Of a stretch of DNA of 64,000 nt, positions 58,573 through 64,000 are shown piece by piece. The first letter of the stretch is position 1. Each line of letters opens with the position of its first letter. Origin of the DNA: Nonomuraea jiangxiensis (GTDB taxonomy: Bacteria; Actinomycetota; Actinomycetes; Streptosporangiales; Streptosporangiaceae); assembly GCF_900099965.1 (NCBI RefSeq), contig NZ_FNDJ01000020.1:124001-188000 (forward strand), given 5' to 3'. The notes under the pieces are model-generated. The model saw nothing but the letters and a program-made list of their open reading frames with translations, made no database searches and had not been told where the DNA came from. A program made the translations under genes and the position numbers.

Positions 58573-58817
58573 GATTCCTCCCCCGTTGGCTGCTCTCCCA
58601 AATTCGGACGCTAGCACATATATCCCCATAAACCCGGACATATGGTTGCGATTTCAACGAGACTTGACCCCCGGCTCCATAGGGAAAAATCGCCGCGCTT
58701 TCCCTGATCCATCGGCAAACAACCGGCCAAGATAACGTCATCGTCTCAGGTGCTTCCCCCCGTGATCCGTGCCGGTCCGATCCTCGAATACTCGGCAAAG
58801 ACCTGTGGAGGTGCTCC

Positions 58818-58940
58818 ATGACCAGACGCTTCGCCCTGCCGCTCGCCCTGGCCGCTTCGGTGCTGGCGCTGACCGCCGTCCCCGCCGGCGCCGCGACGGC
58901 CATCGAGTACGGGCTCATCGCCGCCCTCGTGTCCCCCTGA
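58818..58940 (+). CDS. 40-residue protein: signal-peptide-like helix plus Flp-pilin-like core
   Basis: A small gene starting MTRRFALPLALAA, with a hydrophobic helix up to VPAGAA and ending TAIEYGLIAALVSP. The IEYGLIAAL segment is the hallmark of Flp/Fap type IVb pilins, where it starts the mature pilin helix. Here only 10 residues follow the Glu-Tyr pair, so a normal pilin stem is missing. GGAGG (58807-58811) lies 6 bases before the ATG. A terminator hairpin follows 8 bases after the stop. It may be a truncated pilin, a secreted short peptide, or a small membrane protein. No tad/pilus genes are in the window. Confidence 0.6.
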   Translation: MTRRFALPLALAASVLALTAVPAGAATAIEYGLIAALVSP

Positions 58941-58948
58941 CCTCCCCG

Positions 58949-58968
58949 CCCGTCCCGCCGGGGACGGG
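58949..58968. terminator. Hairpin between the Flp-like ORF and the TetR gene
   Basis: CCCGTCCC-gccg-GGGACGGG is a perfect 8-bp stem with a 4-base loop. It sits exactly in the 29 bases between two convergent stop codons, and can serve both. Its presence supports the small upstream ORF as a real transcription unit. Confidence 0.75.
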
Positions 58969-58969
58969 A

Positions 58970-59554
58970 TCACCCGCCCACCGGCGGGCGCATGCCTTCG
59001 AGCCCGAAGGACAGCAGGCGTTCGGCCTGCGCCCGCGAGGTCTGCTCGCCCGCCCACGCGGCCGCGTTGACCAGGGCGTACACGTCCGAGGCCGTGACGT
59101 CGCCGCGTACGACACCAGAGGCCTGCGCGCGGTCGAGGATGCGCTGCCCGCCGGCGAGCACCGCCTGGCAGGCGGCGTGCAGGTGTGAGGTCTCGTCCTG
59201 GATGCTGCTCATCAGCGACACGGCGAGCCCCCGGTAGACCGTGGCGTGCGCCATCGCCGCCCGCGCCCAGCCGGTCAGCGCCTCGTCCGCGGAGGGGAGA
59301 TCGAGCAGCTCGCGGGCCGTGTCGGACAGCGCTTGCATGCGATCGCGCAGCAACGCCTCCAGGAGGGCCTGCCGGGTGGGGAAGTGGCTGTAGAGGGTGC
59401 CGTTCGCCACCCCGGCGCGCCGGGCGATCTCCTCCAGCGAGGCTTCGACACCGTGCTCGGCGAACACGTCCTTCGCCGCGGCGAGCAGGCGTTCGTAGTT
59501 GCGGCGCGCGTCCGCGCGCATCTTGCGCTGCGGCGCCGGGCCGGTGGTCGGCAT
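58970..59554 (-). CDS. TetR-family transcriptional regulator
   Basis: A 194-residue repressor. The DNA-binding domain has RRNYERLLAAAKDVFAEHG and the helix-turn-helix SLEEIARRAGVANGTLYSHFPTRQALLEALL. The C-terminal half is the ligand domain. The ATG at 59554 was chosen; a start further upstream would enter the operator. It is divergent from an NmrA-like gene, with two perfect palindromes between them. Confidence 0.9.
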   Translation of the reverse strand: MPTTGPAPQRKMRADARRNYERLLAAAKDVFAEHGVEASLEEIARRAGVANGTLYSHFPTRQALLEALLRDRMQALSDTARELLDLPSADEALTGWARAAMAHATVYRGLAVSLMSSIQDETSHLHAACQAVLAGGQRILDRAQASGVVRGDVTASDVYALVNAAAWAGEQTSRAQAERLLSFGLEGMRPPVGG

Positions 59555-59578
59555 GGAGGCTCCCGGAGGATTGCTAAG

Positions 59579-59616
59579 TTGAGACAGTCTCAATATATTT
59601 CTTGAGACAGTCTCAG
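59579..59616. promoter_or_regulatory. Duplicated TetR operator
   Basis: TTGAGACAGTCTCAA (59579-59593) and TTGAGACAGTCTCAG (59602-59616) each contain the perfect palindrome TGAGACAGTCTCA, spaced 23 bases centre to centre. An outer CTAAG...CTTAG pair extends the symmetry. Such twin sites between a TetR gene and its target are a strong operator signature, and would cover the promoters on both sides. Confidence 0.88.
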
Positions 59617-59671
59617 CTTAGCTGGCATGCGCCCGTCGAGGCGCCATGCCCGCCTGCCCGGAAGGTTCTCC

Positions 59672-60547
59672 ATGAACGACCAGCCCATCCTCGTGATAGG
59701 TGCGACCGGCCGCCAGGGCGGCGCCGCGGCGGCCCAGCTGCTGGCCGCCGGCCGGCCGGTGCGCGCGCTCGTCCGCGACCCTTCGGCGCCGGCCGCCCTC
59801 GCGCTGCGGGCACGGGGTGCCGAGCTATGCGCCGGAGACCTCGACGATCCCGGCTCGCTCGCCCGGGCCGCCGCCGGAGCGCACGGCGTCTTCGGCGTCA
59901 CGCCCGACGACCAGGACTCCGAGCGTGAGATCCGCCGCGGCAGGGACCTCGCCGACGCCGCCGCCGCGGCGAACGTCGCCCACTTCGTGTTCACCTCGGT
60001 CGGCGGCGCCGACCGCGGCACCGGTATCCCCCAGTGGGACAGCAAGTGGCGGATCGAGCAGCACATACGTGCATCGGGCCTGCCCGCGACGATCCTGCGG
60101 CCGGTGCGGTTCATGGAGAACCACGCCATGCCCGGGCTGCCCGTCGGCGGCATCGTCGACGGCGAGCTCAGGCACCTGTTCGGCCCGGAGACGCCGGTGC
60201 AGCTCATCGCCGTCGCCGACATCGGCGCCTTCGCCCGGCTCGCCTTCACCCGGCCGGGCGACTATCTCGGAGAGGCGATCGAGCTCGCCGGCGACGAGCT
60301 GACTCCCAGCCACACGGTACGGCTCATCAGCGACAGCCTGGGCCGTGAGATCACCTACCGGCAGGTTTCCTCCACCGGCCTCGGCCTGGGCCCGGACGCG
60401 GAGCGCGCTCTCGCGGGCGAGCGCGGCATGTGGCACGCCGACATCGCGCGCCTGCGTGAGCGCCACCCCGGCCTGCTGGACTTCCGGGCCTGGCTCCGGC
60501 ACGGCGGCACGGAGCGGATCCGCGCCTCGCTGGCCGGAGCTCGCTAG
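59672..60547 (+). CDS. NmrA-family NAD(P)-binding protein
   Basis: A 291-residue atypical short-chain dehydrogenase-like protein. The cofactor loop is VIGATGRQGGA, followed by RALVRDPSAPAA and FTSVGGADRGTGIPQWDSKWRIE. NmrA proteins are either redox sensors or quinone/NAD(P)H reductases. The ATG at 59672 gives the Rossmann start and follows GGAAGG. It is probably repressed by the divergent TetR protein. Its stop overlaps the stop of the convergent oxidoreductase gene in CTAG. Confidence 0.88.
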   Translation: MNDQPILVIGATGRQGGAAAAQLLAAGRPVRALVRDPSAPAALALRARGAELCAGDLDDPGSLARAAAGAHGVFGVTPDDQDSEREIRRGRDLADAAAAANVAHFVFTSVGGADRGTGIPQWDSKWRIEQHIRASGLPATILRPVRFMENHAMPGLPVGGIVDGELRHLFGPETPVQLIAVADIGAFARLAFTRPGDYLGEAIELAGDELTPSHTVRLISDSLGREITYRQVSSTGLGLGPDAERALAGERGMWHADIARLRERHPGLLDFRAWLRHGGTERIRASLAGAR

Positions 60548-62826
60548 GCCGCCGGGCGCCGGGCGAGGCGTATCACGACGCTCTTGGAGGTGGGGGTGTT
60601 GGAGGTCTCCGCGACCGAGTCCAGCGGGACGAGCACGTTGGTCTCGGGGAAGTAGGCCGCGCAGCACCCGCGCGCGGTCGGGTAGGAGATGATCCGGAAC
60701 TCCTCCGCCCTGCGTTCCCCGTCGGGCCACTCGCTGATCAGGTCCACCGTCTCGCCGTCGGCCAGGCCGAGCTCGGCGAGGTCGTCGGGGTTGACGAAGA
60801 CCACCCGGCGCCCGCTGTGCACGCCCCGGTAACGGTCGTCCAGCCCGTAGATGGTGGTGTTGTACTGGTCGTGACTGCGTACCGTCTGGAGCAGGAGCCG
60901 CCCCGCGGGCACGCGCAGCACCTCCAGGTCGTTGACGGTGAAGTTGGCCAGGCCCGTGTCGGTGGGGAAGCGCCGTTCGTCGCGGGGCGCGTTGGGCAGG
61001 GCGAACCCGCCAGGGACGCGGACGCGGGCGTTGAAGTCGCCGAACCCCGGCACCACCCGGGCGATGCGGTCGCGGATCGCGTCGTAGTCGGCCTCGAAGC
61101 TCTCCCAGGGGATGCCGGAACCCTCGCCGAAGATCGTACGCGCCAGCCGGCAGACGATGGCCACCTCGGACAGCAGGTCCGGCGAGGCCGGGCGCAGCCG
61201 GCCCCGGGAGGCGTGCACCATACCCATGGAGTCCTCGACCGTGACGAACTGGTCGCGGTCGCGTTCGGTCCGGCCCAGCGTCGGCAGGATGAGCGCCTCC
61301 TCGCCGGTCACGGCGTGGGACCGGTTGAGCTTGGTCGACACCTGTACGGTGAGCCGGGCGGAGCGCATCGCCGCCTCGGTCACCTGCGTGTCCGGCGTCG
61401 CGGCGACGAAGTTGCCGCCCATCGCGACGAACACCTTCGCCCGCCCGTCGCGCAAGGCCCTGATCGAGTCGACGGCGTCAGTGCCGTGCCGCCGGGGCGG
61501 CTGGAACCCGAACTCCTCGGTGAGCGCGTCGAGGAAGGCCGGCGAGGGCTTCTCGTAGATGCCCATCGTCCGGTCGCCCTGGACGTTGGAGTGCCCGCGT
61601 ACGGGGCACACCCCCGCCCCCGGCCGCCCCACGTTCCCGCGCAGCAGCAGGAAGTTGACGATCTCGCGGATGGTGGCCACGGAGTTCTTGTGCTGGGTGA
61701 GCCCCATCGCCCAGCACACGATCACCGACCGGGCCCCGAGCACGTCCTGGACCGTGTCCTCGACGGCCGTCCTGGACAGCCCGGTGGCCTCCTCGACGTC
61801 CGCCCAGTCGAGCTCGCGGACGTCCTTCTCCCAGTCGTCGAACCCGTGGGTGTGCGTCTGGACGAACTCACGGTCGATCGCCGTGCCGGGCGCCGCGTCC
61901 TCCGCCTCCAGCAGCAGCCGTGACATGGCCTTGAACAGCGCGAGGTCACCGTTGAGCCGGATCTGCAGGAACCGGTCGGCCAGCCGCGTGCCGTGCCCGA
62001 TCACCCCGCCCGGCCGCTGCGGGTTCTTGAAGCGCAGCAGCCCGGCCTCCGGCAGCGGGTTGACCGCGACGATGCGTGCCCCGTTGTCCTTGGCCTTCTC
62101 CAGCGCCGACAGCATGCGCGGGTGGTTGGTGCCGGGGTTCTGGCCGACCACGAAGATGAGGTCGGCCTTGTGCAGGTCCTCCAGCGACACCGTGCCCTTG
62201 CCGATGCCCAGGGTCTGGGTGAGCGCCGAGCCGCTGGACTCGTGGCACATGTTGGAGCAGTCGGGGAGGTTGTTCGTGCCGAACCGGCGTACCAGGAGCT
62301 GGTAGAGGAAGGCCGCCTCGTTCGAGGTGCGGCCGGAGGTGTAGAACAGCGCCTCGTCCGGGCTGTCCAGCGCGCGCAGCTGCCTGGCGATGAGGTCGAA
62401 GGCCCGCTCCCAGGTCACCGGCACATAGTGGTCCGACCCGGCCGGCTTGTGCATCGGCTCGGTGAGCCGTCCCTGCTGCCCCAGCCAGTAGTCCGTGCGC
62501 CGGGCCAGCTCGTCCACGCCGTGCCGGGCAAAGAAGTCGCGGGTGACCCGGCGGAGCGTGGCCTCCTCGGCCACCGCCTTCGCGCCGTTCTCGCAGAACT
62601 CGGCCGGGCTGCGGTGATCCCCCTCGGGCCACGCGCAGCCCGGGCAGTCGAAGCCGTTCTTCTGGTTCACCCGCACCAGGGTGAGCAGCGTCCGCTTGAC
62701 ACCCATCTGCGCGTACGACGTCAGCAGCGAATGAGCCACCGCGGGCACTCCCGCGGCCCACTCCTTGGGCGATCCGATCTGCAGACCCTCGTCGCCGGCA
62801 TCCCGCTGCGGAGCCTTTTTAGCCAC
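60544..62826 (-). CDS. FdhF/YdeP-family molybdopterin oxidoreductase
   Basis: A 760-residue protein related to formate dehydrogenase alpha subunits, of the YdeP subgroup. The Fe-S region near the N-terminus reads FDCPGCAWPEG with a later Cys in AEFCENGAKA. The active-site region is SNMCHESSG, with Cys as possible Mo/W ligand. Other blocks are TSGRTSNEAAFLYQ, GQNPGTNHPRM and the C-terminal YNTTIYGLDDRYRG. The substrate of YdeP-type enzymes is not well established. It starts at GTG 62826, divergent from an OFA-type transporter gene, which may move its substrate. Confidence 0.88.
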   Translation of the reverse strand: MAKKAPQRDAGDEGLQIGSPKEWAAGVPAVAHSLLTSYAQMGVKRTLLTLVRVNQKNGFDCPGCAWPEGDHRSPAEFCENGAKAVAEEATLRRVTRDFFARHGVDELARRTDYWLGQQGRLTEPMHKPAGSDHYVPVTWERAFDLIARQLRALDSPDEALFYTSGRTSNEAAFLYQLLVRRFGTNNLPDCSNMCHESSGSALTQTLGIGKGTVSLEDLHKADLIFVVGQNPGTNHPRMLSALEKAKDNGARIVAVNPLPEAGLLRFKNPQRPGGVIGHGTRLADRFLQIRLNGDLALFKAMSRLLLEAEDAAPGTAIDREFVQTHTHGFDDWEKDVRELDWADVEEATGLSRTAVEDTVQDVLGARSVIVCWAMGLTQHKNSVATIREIVNFLLLRGNVGRPGAGVCPVRGHSNVQGDRTMGIYEKPSPAFLDALTEEFGFQPPRRHGTDAVDSIRALRDGRAKVFVAMGGNFVAATPDTQVTEAAMRSARLTVQVSTKLNRSHAVTGEEALILPTLGRTERDRDQFVTVEDSMGMVHASRGRLRPASPDLLSEVAIVCRLARTIFGEGSGIPWESFEADYDAIRDRIARVVPGFGDFNARVRVPGGFALPNAPRDERRFPTDTGLANFTVNDLEVLRVPAGRLLLQTVRSHDQYNTTIYGLDDRYRGVHSGRRVVFVNPDDLAELGLADGETVDLISEWPDGERRAEEFRIISYPTARGCCAAYFPETNVLVPLDSVAETSNTPTSKSVVIRLARRPAA

Positions 62827-62948
62827 CCCGAAACCTCAATTCTGGACGTCCGATATGGAGAAACCCATGCCACCGCGTACCGGCGATCCGGTCGCCTCCC
62901 ACCGCAGGGGCCCGGAACCCCTGGGACTGGTGTGATTCGGGCAGGTTG

Positions 62949-62970
62949 TACGGTTCTGAGGCAAACCGTA
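62949..62970. promoter_or_regulatory. Inverted repeat between oxidoreductase and OFA transporter genes
   Basis: TACGGTT-ctgaggca-AACCGTA is a perfect 7-bp inverted repeat with an 8-base spacer, 48 bases before the transporter ATG and 123 bases before the oxidoreductase start. A shared operator is plausible; no regulator gene lies adjacent within the window. Confidence 0.55.
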
Positions 62971-63017
62971 TCCCAATAGTGGACAATCAGGCATTTACTG
63001 GCCCATACTACGTTTTC

Positions 63018-64000
63018 ATGCCTGAAGCTGGACAAAGGCCCACACCTGGTGGCTTCCTCAGCCGCGCCCGCACGGTGGCGCCGCCCACCTGGAGCCGCTG
63101 GCTCGTACCCCCCGCCGCGCTCTCGGTGCACCTGACCATCGGCCAGGCCTACGCGTGGAGCGTGTTCAAGTCACCCCTGGAGTCGTCGCTGGACCTGTCC
63201 GGCACGGCCAGCGCGCTGCCGTTCCAGCTGGGGATCGTCATGCTCGGCCTGTCGGCCGCCTTCGGTGGCCCGATGGTCGAGCGCAACGGCCCGCGCTGGG
63301 CCATGTTCATCTCGATGATCTGCTTCTCCACCGGCTTCCTGCTGTCCGCCCTCGGCGTGGCCACTGGGCAGTACTGGCTGGTCGTCGTCGGGTACGGCTT
63401 CGTCGGCGGGATCGGCCTCGGCATCGGCTATATCTCGCCGGTCTCCACCCTGATGAAGTGGTTCCCCGACCGGCCCGGCATGGCCACCGGCATCGCCATC
63501 ATGGGCTTCGGCGGCGGCGCGCTCATCGCCTCGCCGTGGTCCACGCAGATGCTCGCCGCCTTCGGCACCGGTACGGGCGGGATAGCCACGACCTTCCTGG
63601 TGCACGGCGTGGTCTACGCGGTCTTCATGTCGATGGGCGTGTTCCTGGTCCGCGTCCCGCCGGCCGGCTGGCTCCCGCGCGGCTGGGCCCCGGCGAAGGC
63701 CGCCACGCACGCGCTGATCACCACTGCGAACGTCTCGGCCCGCAACGCCATCCGCACGCCGCAGTTCTGGTGCCTGTGGATCGTGTTGTGCTTCAACGTC
63801 ACCGCGGGCATCGGCATCCTGGAGAAGGCCGCGCCCATGATCCAGGACTTCTTCGCGAACACGGCCGCACCGGTGTCGGCGGGCGCGGCGGCCGGCTTCG
63901 TGGCCCTGCTGTCCCTGGCCAACATGGCCGGCCGCATCGTATGGTCCTCGACCTCGGACCTGATCGGCCGCAAGAACATGTACCGCGTCTACCTCGGCGT
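63018..64000 (+). CDS. OFA-type (oxalate/formate antiporter family) MFS transporter, 3' end beyond window
   Basis: An open frame of 327 codons to the window edge, without stop. The protein has an N-terminal cytoplasmic segment, then helices with VHLTIGQAYAWSVF, GFVGGIGLGIGYISPVSTLMKWFPDRPGMATGIAIMGFG (a spaced family signature G.G.GYI.P.....KWFPD..G.A.GI), and after the central loop RTPQFWCLWIVLCFNVTAGIGIL. This pattern is typical of the oxalate/formate antiporter subfamily. The ATG has no strong ribosome-binding site. It is divergent from the YdeP-type oxidoreductase gene, which suggests uptake or exchange of a small organic acid used by that enzyme. Confidence 0.85.
   Translation, partial: MPEAGQRPTPGGFLSRARTVAPPTWSRWLVPPAALSVHLTIGQAYAWSVFKSPLESSLDLSGTASALPFQLGIVMLGLSAAFGGPMVERNGPRWAMFISMICFSTGFLLSALGVATGQYWLVVVGYGFVGGIGLGIGYISPVSTLMKWFPDRPGMATGIAIMGFGGGALIASPWSTQMLAAFGTGTGGIATTFLVHGVVYAVFMSMGVFLVRVPPAGWLPRGWAPAKAATHALITTANVSARNAIRTPQFWCLWIVLCFNVTAGIGILEKAAPMIQDFFANTAAPVSAGAAAGFVALLSLANMAGRIVWSSTSDLIGRKNMYRVYLG

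Noticed and set aside
58393..58614. Plus-strand 73-codon frame opposite the Arg/Trp-rich peptide
   Set aside because: It is low-complexity Ala/Pro/Thr/Glu without a ribosome-binding site, while the minus strand has a strong one.

Overview
The window is high-GC DNA with dense, overlapping operons and frequent GTG/TTG starts. It looks like a mycelial actinomycete chromosome. The gene content (aerobic cobalamin pathway with a CobIJ fusion, DUF574-type methyltransferases, PP2C phosphatase with GAF domains, transmembrane Ser/Thr kinase, PPOX/F420-type oxidoreductase) fits the Streptosporangiales or related families; genus is a guess. I saw no rRNA, tRNA, CRISPR array, insertion sequence, prophage or origin.

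Layout. (1) 1-3.1 kb: end of a patatin-like lipase and a PlsC-like acyltransferase, convergent with cobQ. (2) 3.1-4.6 kb: atypical metallo-beta-lactamase-fold protein, MT0933-like antitoxin, Mth938-like protein. (3) 4.7-22.2 kb: the main cobalamin region. A cobalamin riboswitch precedes cbtB-cbtA-(histidine phosphatase)-(ChlI/ChlD chelatase)-cobO-cobB. A second riboswitch on the minus strand precedes cobN. Divergent from cobN is cobG-cobH-cobIJ. On the minus strand lies (PPOX)-cobL-cobM-cobK, divergent from cobF. CobG and CobF mark the oxygen-dependent late-cobalt route, and CobN with the ChlI/ChlD fusion would form the cobalt chelatase. Short tandem repeats are unusually common inside and between these genes. 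(4) 22.3-27.7 kb: AlkA-like glycosylase, a glycosyltransferase/epimerase pair, a DUF574 methyltransferase, and an azoreductase/MarR pair with a perfect operator palindrome.

(5) 27.7-33.5 kb: polar amino-acid ABC transporter behind a secreted M14 carboxypeptidase, suggesting peptide scavenging. (6) 33.6-36.7 kb: translationally overlapping pqqABCDE operon with an N-terminally extended PqqA and no PqqF. (7) 36.8-47.3 kb: membrane and secreted proteins: HupE/UreJ-like protein, a 1,327-residue metallophosphoesterase with three Cys-containing repeats, a CBM2-bearing glycoside hydrolase, an alpha/beta hydrolase and an S28-like peptidase. (8) 47.3-56.2 kb: Lrp regulator divergent from a PLP decarboxylase, a GAF-PP2C phosphatase, a second DUF574 methyltransferase, an orphan histidine kinase and a receptor-type Ser/Thr kinase.

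(9) 56.2-64 kb: MarR/MFS pair, two tiny divergent ORFs (a 39-residue Arg/Trp-rich peptide and a 40-residue protein ending in a Flp-pilin-like core), TetR/NmrA pair with duplicated palindromes, and a YdeP-type molybdopterin oxidoreductase divergent from an OFA-type transporter cut by the window end. The best candidates for something undescribed are the two tiny ORFs at 58.4-58.9 kb, the repeat array made of cobK-start-like units, and the overlapping cobN/cobG control region.
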